Source of the DNA: CAZEPJ01 sp964514105
Lineage (GTDB): Bacteria; Desulfobacterota; Desulfocorpusculales; Desulfocorpusculum
Assembly: GCA_964514105.1 (NCBI GenBank)
Contig: CAZEPJ010000032.1
Location: 1-49,539 of the forward strand
Length of the DNA stretch: 49,539 bases
Direction of reading: 5' to 3'
Position 1 is the stretch's first letter, and every line of letters begins with the position of its first letter. The notes beneath the pieces were generated by a model, which saw only the letters and a program-made list of their open reading frames with translations, was not told the DNA's origin and did not search any database. Of the stretch, positions 34,299 through 42,471 are shown in pieces. Position numbers and translations under genes: made by a program.

Positions 34299-35558
34299 AT
34301 GGAAGTCGCCGTGGTGGGAATGCTGGACGAACGGGAGCAAGCCCTCAGGCTCCTCAAGGAGCGGATCGAAGCGAGGGGCCACCGGGCGTTCCTCATAGAC
34401 ATCAGCATGGGGGTGGGCGGCATCGTTGCGTGCCTGAAGCCCCATGTCTCCAATGAGGAGGTGGCCAGGGCCGGCGGGACGTCCATGGAGGAGATCCGCA
34501 GCAGTCTGGTCAAGGAGAGGCAGAAGGCCACGTGCGCCATGTCGGACGGACTGACCCGCAAGCTGGTGGAACTGCAGACCGCGGGCAGGATTGGAGGGGT
34601 CATTGCCGTGGGCGGAATGACCGGCACTTCCATCTCGCTGCCAGCCTTGCGCGCCCTGCCCTTTGGGTTCCCCAAGGCGCTCGTTTCCAGCGCCGCGGCC
34701 ATGCCCGCATACGCGGGCAAGTTCTCGGAATACTTCGGCGTAAGGGACATCGCGGTTCTGCACAGCGTGGTGGACACGGTGGGGCTCAACCCGCTGATCC
34801 GCAGCCTCATGATCAACGGCGCAGGGCTCATCTGCGGCATGGTGGAGTCCTCAGAGCCCATCACGCAGGATGAGAGGCCTTCCATTGCCTTGACCGAGTT
34901 CGGGTTCTGCGACCGCGGGGCCGAGGCCGTCCGGACGATCCTCAAGGCGAAGGGGTACAACGTGGTCTCGTTCCATGCCACGGGCCTGGGAGACCGGGCG
35001 GCGGAGGATCTCGTGGGGCAGGGCCTCTTCCAGGCATTCATCGATCTGGTCCCGGCCGGCCTCAGCGAGCACATCCTGGGAGGCAACAGGGACGCGGGGC
35101 CCCATCGGCTGGAGGCTGCGGTGACCAGGGGGGTGCCGTACATCCTCAGTCCGTGCGGGTTCGATATGCTGAGCTGCGGTCCCATCGAGCGGCGGGACAA
35201 GGGGGATCCCCTCTGGACATCCAGGAAGCTCTCCCAGCGAAAGCTCCTGGTGCAGGATGCCATGCGGGTTCAGGCCCGCACGACGGCGCAGGAGATGCGG
35301 TTGGTTGCCAGAGCCGTGGCCGAGAAGCTCAACCGACACCCCCGCAAGAAACAGGTGCGATTCCTGCTCCCCATGAGAGGCTTCTCGTCCCTGAGCGGGC
35401 AGGGAGGTGCCCTCCATGATTTGGAGGCAGATCGCGTCTTCGTGACGAGTCTGAGGGAGAACCTGGATTCAGACATCGTGGTGCGGGAGGTGGATGCCCA
35501 TATCAACGACCCCGCTTTCGCCCGCGCCGTTGCCGAGGCACTGGGGGAAGTGATTTGA
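34299..35558 (+). CDS. UPF0261 / Tm-1-like ATP-binding protein, copy 1 (diverged)
   Basis: This 419-residue protein belongs to the UPF0261 family. It shares with its neighbour the phrases PFGFPK, the HSVVD region, and a C-terminal VREVDAHINDPAFA. The N-terminal motif that in the family reads roughly GT-D-KG is here VGMLDEREQA, so the Lys-Gly is lost. Residues 80-110 hold the glycine-rich GGVIAVGGMTGTSI. The family name comes from a plant virus-resistance protein whose N-terminal domain binds ATP; bacterial roles are unknown. It starts 24 bases after the UbiD gene with GGGAGG 6 bases upstream, so it is part of the operon. Confidence 0.85.
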   Translation: MEVAVVGMLDEREQALRLLKERIEARGHRAFLIDISMGVGGIVACLKPHVSNEEVARAGGTSMEEIRSSLVKERQKATCAMSDGLTRKLVELQTAGRIGGVIAVGGMTGTSISLPALRALPFGFPKALVSSAAAMPAYAGKFSEYFGVRDIAVLHSVVDTVGLNPLIRSLMINGAGLICGMVESSEPITQDERPSIALTEFGFCDRGAEAVRTILKAKGYNVVSFHATGLGDRAAEDLVGQGLFQAFIDLVPAGLSEHILGGNRDAGPHRLEAAVTRGVPYILSPCGFDMLSCGPIERRDKGDPLWTSRKLSQRKLLVQDAMRVQARTTAQEMRLVARAVAEKLNRHPRKKQVRFLLPMRGFSSLSGQGGALHDLEADRVFVTSLRENLDSDIVVREVDAHINDPAFARAVAEALGEVI

Positions 35559-35594
35559 TACCGGCGATGGAAACGGGGAAGGAGTAGACGGCCC

Positions 35595-36782
35595 GTGTCA
35601 TCCATAGCCGTCCTGGGCACATTCGACTCCAAAGGCCCGGAACACCTCTTCATCAGGGACGGGATCCAAGAAAGGGGCCTGTCCGCCTTGACCATCCATG
35701 TGGGGACCAAGGGACCGCCCTGGTTTCGACCCGACCTGGACCTGGGCGTCCGATGGGAAACGGGGACGCACCGGGATGCGGCCATCGCCCAGGTCATCGA
35801 GCGCGCCCGGGCCGAAGTGCGCAAGCTCAACCAAGAGGGGAGAATCTGTGCGATCATCTCCGCGGGGGGCGGGACGGGCACACACCTCGGCACCTCCGTC
35901 ATGAGATCGTTGCCGTTCGGATTCCCCAAAGTCATGGTCTCCACCGTGGCATCGAGGGATATGTCCGCCACGGTGGGGACTTGCGACATCACCATGATCC
36001 ACAGTGTGGCCGATCTGTTGGGAATCAACTCCATCACGGGAACCATCCTCGATCAAGCGACCTCCGCCGTGTGCGCCATGGCCGCGACCACACCCAGGCC
36101 CCTGCAACAAAGACGACGCGTGGCGCTCACCATGTTCGGGTTTGTCACCGAGGGGGCGAGCCGCCTCAAGGCCCTTCTCGAGGAGCGGGGGTACGAGGTG
36201 GTGGCTTTTCACGCCAATGGAACGGGTGGCATGGCGCTGGAGGAATTGGCCGCCCAGGGCTTCTTTGACGGGATCCTGGATCTGGCCCTTCACGAGCTCG
36301 CGGATCAGATGATGGATGGATACTGCCGGGGCATCGGGCCCGGGCGACTGAGGCCCTCGCCGAGTCGTCCCGTGCCCAGGGTGGTGGTACCCGGTGGGCT
36401 CGACTGCGCCGTACTGGAGTTCACGAGGAACAACATCCCGGCATCGTACCGTGATCGAAAGATCTTCTTCTACGACTTCCGGTCGGCCATTGGGCTGACT
36501 CAGGAGGAGTCGGCCCGGCTGGGAGAGGAGGTTGCCGAGAGGCTCAGTGCCTATCAAACGGCGGTCAGGCTGCTCGTGCCCAAGGGGGGATGGTCGGAGG
36601 CCGACGGGCCGGGCCGCCCGCTTCACGATCCGGCCGCCCGGATGGCCTTCCTGACGGCCGTGAGGCGAAGGCTTGGGCCGAGCCTCCCCGTGGAGGAAGT
36701 CGATTCCCACATCAATGAGCATGCATTTGCCCGACACGCCGCGACCGCCATGGAAGAAATGTTGGCCGGAGGCACAGCATGA
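35595..36782 (+). CDS. UPF0261 / Tm-1-like ATP-binding protein, copy 2
   Basis: This 395-residue paralogue keeps the family N-terminus (AVLGTFDSKGPEHLFI) and the glycine-rich AIISAGGGTGTHLGTSVM, with PFGFPKVMVSTVA, GFVTEGASRLKALLEERGYEVVAFHANGTGG and a terminal EEVDSHINEHAFA. The start is a GTG with AAGGAG upstream. Its stop overlaps the CBS-domain gene by 4 bases (ATGA). Two adjacent unequal copies suggest a heteromer or two steps. No published function is known to me; a role in activating or handling the phenolic or carboxylated intermediate is inference. Confidence 0.87.
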   Translation: MSSIAVLGTFDSKGPEHLFIRDGIQERGLSALTIHVGTKGPPWFRPDLDLGVRWETGTHRDAAIAQVIERARAEVRKLNQEGRICAIISAGGGTGTHLGTSVMRSLPFGFPKVMVSTVASRDMSATVGTCDITMIHSVADLLGINSITGTILDQATSAVCAMAATTPRPLQQRRRVALTMFGFVTEGASRLKALLEERGYEVVAFHANGTGGMALEELAAQGFFDGILDLALHELADQMMDGYCRGIGPGRLRPSPSRPVPRVVVPGGLDCAVLEFTRNNIPASYRDRKIFFYDFRSAIGLTQEESARLGEEVAERLSAYQTAVRLLVPKGGWSEADGPGRPLHDPAARMAFLTAVRRRLGPSLPVEEVDSHINEHAFARHAATAMEEMLAGGTA

Positions 36783-37468
36783 TCATACGCAACTGGATGA
36801 GAAAGAACCCGGTGACCATCCACAGCTCCGCTCTCATCTCCCAGGCCCAGCAATTGATCAACCAGCACGGGCTTCGCTACATGGCCGTGGTCGACGAGGG
36901 GGTGCTCCGTGGTATTCTCAGGAGAAGGGATCTGTACGAGGCTGCCACCCACATCACGGCCAGGCAGAACATCCATGAGATCCGCTATTTCAACGAACGA
37001 CTCAAGGTCCGGGATCTCATGATCCGCAGGCCCAGTACCGTCCAGGCCGACGAGGCAGTGGAAGTGGCCATGAAGAAAGGGGCAGAGTTGGGGGTGAGTT
37101 TCTTCCCGGTCATGGAGGGAGACACGCTCGTGGGGACCGTCTCCTACGAGGAGATCTTCGAGACCTTCTCGAAGATCCTGGGTGTGAGGGAGGACTGGAT
37201 CGGAATCACGCTTCGTGACCTCGAGATCGGGCCTGGGGCCCTGGGCCGTGTGGCCGACGACGTGGACCAGACCGGCGCCGTGATCCATAGCATCTTCACC
37301 CTGAGCCGGGAGAACGTGGAACGAAAAAACGTCATCGTGCGCCTTCAGACCGATCGTCCGGCGCAGGTGGTTGCCCACCTCCGGGCCAAGGGGTACCAGA
37401 TCCTGGAAGTGGAGAACCGTGCCCGGCTCTGCCAGACGACGCAGCCGGGTGCACCGCCCCTCAATTGA
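36779..37468 (+). CDS. Phenylphosphate synthase protein 3-like, CBS pair plus ACT-like domain
   Basis: This 229-residue protein (about 25 kDa) has two CBS motifs (about 6-60 and 77-132: MRKNPVTIHSS, VLRGILRRRDLYEA; IRRPSTVQADEAVEVAM, LVGTVSYEEIFETF) and an ACT-like end (about 143-215: WIGITLRDLEIGPGALGRVADDV). In Thauera the third phenylphosphate synthase protein is a 24-kDa CBS-domain protein that stimulates the reaction. This gene fits in size, fold and context. CBS-ACT proteins also serve as generic adenylate or amino-acid sensors. Confidence 0.82.
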   Translation: MIIRNWMRKNPVTIHSSALISQAQQLINQHGLRYMAVVDEGVLRGILRRRDLYEAATHITARQNIHEIRYFNERLKVRDLMIRRPSTVQADEAVEVAMKKGAELGVSFFPVMEGDTLVGTVSYEEIFETFSKILGVREDWIGITLRDLEIGPGALGRVADDVDQTGAVIHSIFTLSRENVERKNVIVRLQTDRPAQVVAHLRAKGYQILEVENRARLCQTTQPGAPPLN

Positions 37469-37473
37469 CTGCA

Positions 37474-37506
37474 CGCCCAAGACCGGTGCACCATTTTGGG
37501 CGTTTT
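37474..37506 (+). terminator. Weak intrinsic terminator between the CBS gene and ubiX
   Basis: CGCCCAA (37474-37480) and TTGGGCG (37496-37502) pair across a 15-base loop containing the palindrome GGTGCACC, followed by TTTT. The U-tract is short, so it may only attenuate transcription into ubiX. No promoter is obvious in the 64 bases that follow. Confidence 0.5.
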
Positions 37507-37570
37507 CCCGGATCGACCAACGGGCCTTCGAACCCCGGGAAGATGCCAGCTCATGTGATACGGAGGGTAC

Positions 37571-38170
37571 ATGTCTGGGATCAACCCCCAACGGATCGTC
37601 GTTGGGATCACGGGGGCGAGCGGCGCGATCTATGGCATCCAACTGCTCAAGGTCCTGCGCCAACACGGCATCGAGACCCATCTGGTCATCTCCGAGTCCG
37701 CAAAGCGGACCATCGAGCTGGAGACCGATTATGCCGTGCGGGAAGTCGAGGCCCTCGCCGGGGTCGTGCATGACTGGCGAGACAACGGCGGATCGATTGC
37801 CAGCGGGTCCTTCCTGACGGCCGGCATGGTCGTGGCCCCGTGCACCATCAAGACCCTCTCGGCCATCGCCCAATCCTTCAACGATAATCTCCTCGTGAGG
37901 GCCGCAGACGTTTGCCTCAAGGAAAGACGCAGGCTCATCCTCGTGGTCAGGGAGACCCCCCTGCACTTGGGGCACCTGAGGCTCCTTTGCACCGCCGCCG
38001 AGTTGGGGGCCGTCATTCTACCTCCGATCCCCAGTTTCTACCACCTTCCCAAGACCATCGACGACATCGTTGCCCAAACCTTGGGAAAGGTCCTCGATCA
38101 ACTCGCCATTCCCCACAACCTCTTCCGTCGGTGGGGAACCCGGGGGATGACCGAACAAGAGGCGCCCTAG
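37571..38170 (+). CDS. ubiX: UbiX-family flavin prenyltransferase
   Basis: This 199-residue enzyme attaches a dimethylallyl group to reduced FMN to make prenylated FMN, the UbiD cofactor. The N-terminal FMN motif is VVGITGASGAIYGIQLL, followed by ESAKRTIELE, VVAPCTIKTLSAIA, VRAADVCLKERRRLILVVRETPLH and PPIPSFYHLPKT. Length is normal. It has GGAGGG about 6 bases before the ATG and closes the carboxylation cluster. It presumably serves the UbiD gene at 32878. Confidence 0.95.
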   Translation: MSGINPQRIVVGITGASGAIYGIQLLKVLRQHGIETHLVISESAKRTIELETDYAVREVEALAGVVHDWRDNGGSIASGSFLTAGMVVAPCTIKTLSAIAQSFNDNLLVRAADVCLKERRRLILVVRETPLHLGHLRLLCTAAELGAVILPPIPSFYHLPKTIDDIVAQTLGKVLDQLAIPHNLFRRWGTRGMTEQEAP

Positions 38171-38210
38171 GACGGCTCCCCAACCTCGACCAACGCCACT
38201 GCGGTTCCAC

Positions 38211-38224
38211 AGGGTCATGACCCT
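38211..38224. repeat. Perfect 14-bp palindrome in a convergent intergenic region
   Basis: AGGGTCATGACCCT lies between the converging ubiX and endonuclease-family genes. It has no loop and no T-tract, so it is not a typical terminator. It could be a protein-binding site or chance. The remaining 130 bases of this gap show nothing else. Confidence 0.6.
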
Positions 38225-38302
38225 TGCTGCAAAGACCGGGCCTCGCGGGCAGGGAAGGATCGCCGCCGCCGCCCACTCGCGGATGCCCCCTGGTTCGCCC
38301 AC

Positions 38303-39094
38303 TCACCCGATGCGCACCCGGATCCAATAGGGGAAATGGTCCGAAGGTGGGACCTTGCCCGGCTCGCAGGGGATGATCCGCGCCTCCTCCACGGCGATCC
38401 CCCGGGAGACCAGGATCCAATCGATGCGCTCACCCGCCGGGATGCCCGTGAAATGGTGCACGGTCGGCCAGCCGTCATCTCGCGTCCCCGGGGCTCGTCG
38501 CCAGCTGTCGGCCAATGCCGGGGGGCCGCCGGTGAAGACCCCATGGACGTCCGAATCCGGCTGGTCATTGAAGTCTCCGGCCAGGATCACGGGCAGGCGC
38601 TTTCGGCGAGCCCAGGCCCGGATGAGCCTGGCCCCCTCGAGCCTGGCCCTCGAGGAGAAGTGATCCAGGTGGGTGTTGCCGAACCAGAGCCGGCGCCCGG
38701 TGGCCCGGTGTTGGAAGCGGGCGTACGTGAACATCCTGGGGAAGGCCGACCCCCAGCTCTTGCTCAAATAGGCGTGGGGCGTCTCGGACAGCCAGAACTC
38801 GCCGGCTGTCCCCAGGGAGAGCCGCTCGTGCCGGAAGAAGATCGTGGGGCACTGGACCCGGGGGTGTGGGTCCTTGGGGCGCCCGGGCAAAGACGCCTTG
38901 TACCCCTTCAGCCCGTGGCGCAGTGCCTCCAGTTGGGCCGGCATTCCCTCCTGCGTTGCCAGCAGGTCGGGACGGGCGGCCAACACGGTCTCGATCACCC
39001 TCTGTTCTCGAAAGGCCCATGCGTGGGGGCCGTCGTCGGGGTTATCGAACCTCAAGTTGAACGTCATGACCGTGAGGTCTGCCACAGGGCTCAT
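38303..39094 (-). CDS. Endonuclease/exonuclease/phosphatase-family metal-dependent hydrolase
   Basis: This 263-residue DNase I-like fold protein shows MTFNLRFDN, ATQEG (metal Glu), WFGNTHLDH, VILAGDFND and the terminal Asp-His in PPSDHFP. The catalytic set is complete. No signal peptide is seen. Family members cleave DNA, phospholipids or sugar-phosphates; nothing in the sequence chooses among them. The ATG at 39094 overlaps the preceding small gene by 4 bases. The longer open frame upstream belongs to a shadow. Confidence 0.9.
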   Translation of the reverse strand: MSPVADLTVMTFNLRFDNPDDGPHAWAFREQRVIETVLAARPDLLATQEGMPAQLEALRHGLKGYKASLPGRPKDPHPRVQCPTIFFRHERLSLGTAGEFWLSETPHAYLSKSWGSAFPRMFTYARFQHRATGRRLWFGNTHLDHFSSRARLEGARLIRAWARRKRLPVILAGDFNDQPDSDVHGVFTGGPPALADSWRRAPGTRDDGWPTVHHFTGIPAGERIDWILVSRGIAVEEARIIPCEPGKVPPSDHFPYWIRVRIG

Positions 39095-39423
39095 GTCTGG
39101 ATCTCGAGATCCCGGATCATCCCATCGGCGAACCCCATGACGAATTCCCGCTGGAGCGGATCGGCGTAGCGTGCGCAAGGGCATCTGTGGTCGCTCCGGC
39201 TGCGAATCAGCAACTCGAACCTTACCCAGCGGTCTCCCACCTCCACAGCCGCACCGTAGGGCCGACAATCCCGGTGCGCCTCCTGGACACCCGCCAGGAG
39301 ACGGTCAGGCAGATGGAGCCAGTAAAGGTCCTCGACGGACGATCTTTCCGCACGTTGGTCCAGGTAGGGCCGGATCTTCTGCATATCGGACTCCCGAAGC
39401 TCGTCCACCAAATACGCGCGCAT
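39091..39423 (-). CDS. Small conserved-looking protein of unknown function
   Basis: This 110-residue soluble protein starts MRAYLVDELRESDM and has no membrane segment. Features are an acidic N-terminal half, YWLHLPDRLL, and a Cys pair in HRCPCARYADP near the end. I do not recognise a family. GGGGAGG lies about 6 bases before the ATG at 39423; another in-frame ATG is five codons upstream. Its stop overlaps the start of the endonuclease-family gene, so the two are coupled. Confidence 0.7.
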   Translation of the reverse strand: MRAYLVDELRESDMQKIRPYLDQRAERSSVEDLYWLHLPDRLLAGVQEAHRDCRPYGAAVEVGDRWVRFELLIRSRSDHRCPCARYADPLQREFVMGFADGMIRDLEIQT

Positions 39424-39490
39424 CTCAGACCTCCCCATCCCCGCCTGCCAGTCTGCACACGGGCACCGTCCCGCGTCAAGGGGGCCGGGA

Positions 39491-39519
39491 TTGATCCCAA
39501 GTCCGTCGACGTGTAAAAT
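39491..39519 (+). promoter_or_regulatory. Promoter of the lutABC operon
   Basis: TTGATC (39491-39496) and TAAAAT (39514-39519) are separated by 17 bases. The start would be near 39526, about 38 bases before the lutA TTG. No clear operator is seen in this short leader. Confidence 0.65.
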
Positions 39520-39563
39520 GACGGCGTTTCTCCGCCACGCCTCTTACGAAGGAGTTGTCCATC

Positions 39564-40286
39564 TTGAAGGTCAGCCTTTTCGTCCCGTGCATCGTGGAGC
39601 AGTTTCATCCCCAGGTGGGTGAGGCAACCGCCCGTGTCCTGGCGCGGATGGGCGCAAGGCTCGTCTACCCGAGGGGCCAGACCTGCTGCGGGCAGCCGCT
39701 GTACAAGAGCGGCCACTGGAATCAAGCCAGGCGGACCGCCAGGCACTTCATCTCCCTTTTCGAGGACGCCGAGGCGGTGGTGGCCCCCTCCGGGTCGTGC
39801 GTCAGCATGGTCCGCAAGTCGTATCCAGAGCTGCTGCGGGACGAGGCCCGATGGGCGGACCGCGCCCTGGCCCTGGGCAAGCGCGTCTTCGAGCTCACCG
39901 AGTTTCTGGTGAACGTGCTGGGCGTGGAGGATGTCGGGGCGAGCTGGCCGGGGAGGGCCGTGTACCATGATTCCTGCCAGGTGTACCGCGCCCTGGGCAT
40001 CCACCGCGAGCCCCGGGCCCTGCTCGCTCGCGTGCGGGACCTGGAGCTGGTCGAGATGGAGCGCCCCGAGGCGTGCTGCGGCTTCGGAGGGACCTTCAGC
40101 CTGCAGTTCCCCGCCATCTCCGAGGCCATGGTGGCAGACAAGGCGGCGCGCGTCCTGGCCACGGGGGCCCAGTATCTCCTCAGCGCCGAGATCAGCTGCC
40201 TCATGAACATCGGCGGGTACCTCAAGAAGCAGGGCCACCTTGTGCGGGCCCTGCACATCGCCGAGGTTTTGGAGCGGACCCCGTGA
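39564..40286 (+). CDS. lutA: Lactate utilization protein A, CCG-domain Fe-S subunit
   Basis: This 240-residue protein has two CCG (cysteine-rich) domains: TCCGQPLYKSG in the first, and DSCQVYRALG and ACCGFGGTF in the second. With LutB and LutC it oxidises L-lactate to pyruvate and feeds electrons to the respiratory chain. The start is a TTG at 39564, giving MKVSLFVPC, with GGAG about 9 bases upstream; an earlier TTG at 39555 abuts the ribosome site. Confidence 0.92.
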   Translation: MKVSLFVPCIVEQFHPQVGEATARVLARMGARLVYPRGQTCCGQPLYKSGHWNQARRTARHFISLFEDAEAVVAPSGSCVSMVRKSYPELLRDEARWADRALALGKRVFELTEFLVNVLGVEDVGASWPGRAVYHDSCQVYRALGIHREPRALLARVRDLELVEMERPEACCGFGGTFSLQFPAISEAMVADKAARVLATGAQYLLSAEISCLMNIGGYLKKQGHLVRALHIAEVLERTP

Positions 40287-40314
40287 CCCCCCCGACCATG
40301 CATGGAGATGGGGC

Positions 40315-41757
40315 ATGAAGATCCAGACCCAGCACTTCCGCCGCCGCGCCGAGGAGGCGCTGGCCGACTCGCAGCTCCGGGGCAATCTGCTCCGGGCGGG
40401 CACGCGCTTCAAGACCGTGCGGGATGCGGCCTTCTCCCGGTTGTCCGACCCCCAGGGGATCCGAGACCGGGGCCGGGAGATCAAGGAGCGCTCCATGGCC
40501 CACCTGCCTCAGCTCCTGGAGGACCTCGAGGCCAGGATCCTGGAGCGGGGTGGCGTGGTTCACTGGGCCCCCACCGCGGCCCACGCCAGGCGCATCATCT
40601 CGGACCTGGCCCGGCAATACCAAGTGCGAAGCGTGGTCAAGGGCAAGTCCATGATGACCGAGGAGATCGGCCTGAACGATCACCTCCAGGCCCAGGGCAT
40701 TGATTCGTGGGAGACGGACCTGGGGGAGTTCATCGTCCAACTGGCCGGGGAGCCTCCGTCCCACATCATCGGCCCGGCCATCCACAAGAGCAAGGGACAG
40801 GTGGCCGATCTGTTTGCCCGGAAGCTCGGGGTGGAGCGCACCGAGGTGCCCGAGGAGCTCACTGCCATCGCCCGGGCATCCTTGCGGGAGCGCTTTCTCG
40901 GGGCCGATATGGGCGTCACCGGGGCCAACATGGCCGTGGCCGAGACCGGCTCCATCGTGCTGCTCGAGAACGAGGGAAACATCCGGATGAGCGTGACGGT
41001 CCCCCGGGTGCAGGTGGTTCTCATGGGCATCGAGAAGGTGATCCCCACCCTGGAGGACATGTCCCTGCTGATCGCCCTTCTGTCCCGGGCGGCAACGGGC
41101 CAGAAGCTCTCCAACTACGTCTCCATCCTCACGGGCCCCAGACAGGACGGGGAACTGGATGGGCCGGAGGCCCTCCACGTCGTGATCATGGACAACGGCC
41201 GATCCCGCATCCTGGCCGACCCGGATCTGCGATCCTGCCTGCACTGCATCCGCTGCGGCTCGTGCTTCAACGTCTGTCCGGTGTACCTCACGGTGGGAGG
41301 GCACAGCTACGGCTGGGTATATTCGGGACCCATCGGCTCCATCCTCACCCCCCAGCTCGTCCCGGCCAGGCTGGCCCGGTTGCTCCCCTTCGCATCCACC
41401 CTATGCGGGGCCTGTGCCGAAGTGTGTCCGGTGCGCATCGACCTGCCCAAGCTCCTGCTCACCCTGAGGCAGCGCCTCACCGAGGACCCCAACTGGGACG
41501 GGGGAATCCCCCTTCAGGAACGCGTCCCCATGGCCCTGTACGGGCGGCTGCTGACCCGCCCCAGGCTCTATGAGGCGGCCTGGCGGGCCGTGAGGCTCCT
41601 CCATCCCGTGCTGGCCCCCGGGGGGGAGTGGGTGGCCCTGCCGCCCCCGCTGGCGCGCTGGGCCCGCAGCCGATGGGTCCCCCCCCTGGCCCGGCCCTTC
41701 TCCAGAGGCTGGCAGGGACTGCGCCGCGCACTGGGGCAGGGAGGTGATGGGGCATGA
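40315..41757 (+). CDS. lutB: Lactate utilization protein B, ferredoxin-like Fe-S subunit
   Basis: This 480-residue subunit has an N-terminal LUD domain (about 60-290: VVKGKSMMTEEIGLN, GADMGVTGANMAVAETGSI) and two [4Fe-4S] motifs, CLHCIRCGSCFNVCP and CGACAEVCP. The C-terminal region is the DUF3390-type tail. It starts 28 bases after lutA. The D-lactate alternative (Dld) is not seen here. Confidence 0.96.
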   Translation: MKIQTQHFRRRAEEALADSQLRGNLLRAGTRFKTVRDAAFSRLSDPQGIRDRGREIKERSMAHLPQLLEDLEARILERGGVVHWAPTAAHARRIISDLARQYQVRSVVKGKSMMTEEIGLNDHLQAQGIDSWETDLGEFIVQLAGEPPSHIIGPAIHKSKGQVADLFARKLGVERTEVPEELTAIARASLRERFLGADMGVTGANMAVAETGSIVLLENEGNIRMSVTVPRVQVVLMGIEKVIPTLEDMSLLIALLSRAATGQKLSNYVSILTGPRQDGELDGPEALHVVIMDNGRSRILADPDLRSCLHCIRCGSCFNVCPVYLTVGGHSYGWVYSGPIGSILTPQLVPARLARLLPFASTLCGACAEVCPVRIDLPKLLLTLRQRLTEDPNWDGGIPLQERVPMALYGRLLTRPRLYEAAWRAVRLLHPVLAPGGEWVALPPPLARWARSRWVPPLARPFSRGWQGLRRALGQGGDGA

Positions 41758-42446
41758 ACCAAGGGCACCGCAAGCGCATACTGTCGCGGCTGGAACTGGC
41801 CCTGGGCTTCCCGGCTCGGGATGAGGAACTCCTCAAGGCCGGCCATGGAGACGGCTCGATCCCGTGGGTGGAGCCCGGCCAGCCGTGGGATACCCTCCAG
41901 AGGGAGATGGAGACCCTGGCCACCCGCTTTCACCGCGCCGCAACTCCCCGGGAGGCGCGGGCCATTGTCGGCGAGGTGCTCCGGGAGCACCAGGTGCGCA
42001 GGGCCGTGCGCTGGCACCATCCGGGCCTGGAGGCGTTGGACCTGGACGCCCTCTTGGCCGAGGCCGGGGTCGAGGTGGCGCCGCCCCTCCCCCCCGGCGA
42101 GCAGTGGACCCGTTGGGCGGGCCAGGCCGAGTTGGGCATCACCGCCGCCGAGGCCCTGCTGGTGGAGTCGGGGACCCTGGTGGTCAGGAGCTGTCCGGGG
42201 CAGCCCCGGGCCGTCTCCCTCCTTCCCCCCGTGCATCTGGCGGTGGTCGTCCCCGGGCAGAGGCTGGCATCGGTCCACGATCTCCCCCCCTTGCTTCGCC
42301 ACTGGATGGACACGGGAGGCGGGCTGCCCAGCGCCGTCCATCTCATCTCAGGCCCCAGCCGCACAGGGGATATCGAGATGACCCTGGTGATGGGGGCCCA
42401 CGGGCCCAAGTTCGTCCACGTCCTGGCCCTGGAGCCGGGCAGCTGA
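41754..42446 (+). CDS. lutC: Lactate utilization protein C, LUD domain
   Basis: This 230-residue LUD-domain protein shows ITAAEALLVESGTLV and LISGPSRTGDIEMTLVMGAHGP, the family signature for the third lactate oxidation subunit. It overlaps lutB by 4 bases (ATGA), so the three genes form one translationally coupled operon. The following 600 bases contain only gene remnants. Confidence 0.95.
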   Translation: MNQGHRKRILSRLELALGFPARDEELLKAGHGDGSIPWVEPGQPWDTLQREMETLATRFHRAATPREARAIVGEVLREHQVRRAVRWHHPGLEALDLDALLAEAGVEVAPPLPPGEQWTRWAGQAELGITAAEALLVESGTLVVRSCPGQPRAVSLLPPVHLAVVVPGQRLASVHDLPPLLRHWMDTGGGLPSAVHLISGPSRTGDIEMTLVMGAHGPKFVHVLALEPGS

Positions 42447-42471
42447 CGGCAGATGGCAGCGCCTCACCCCC

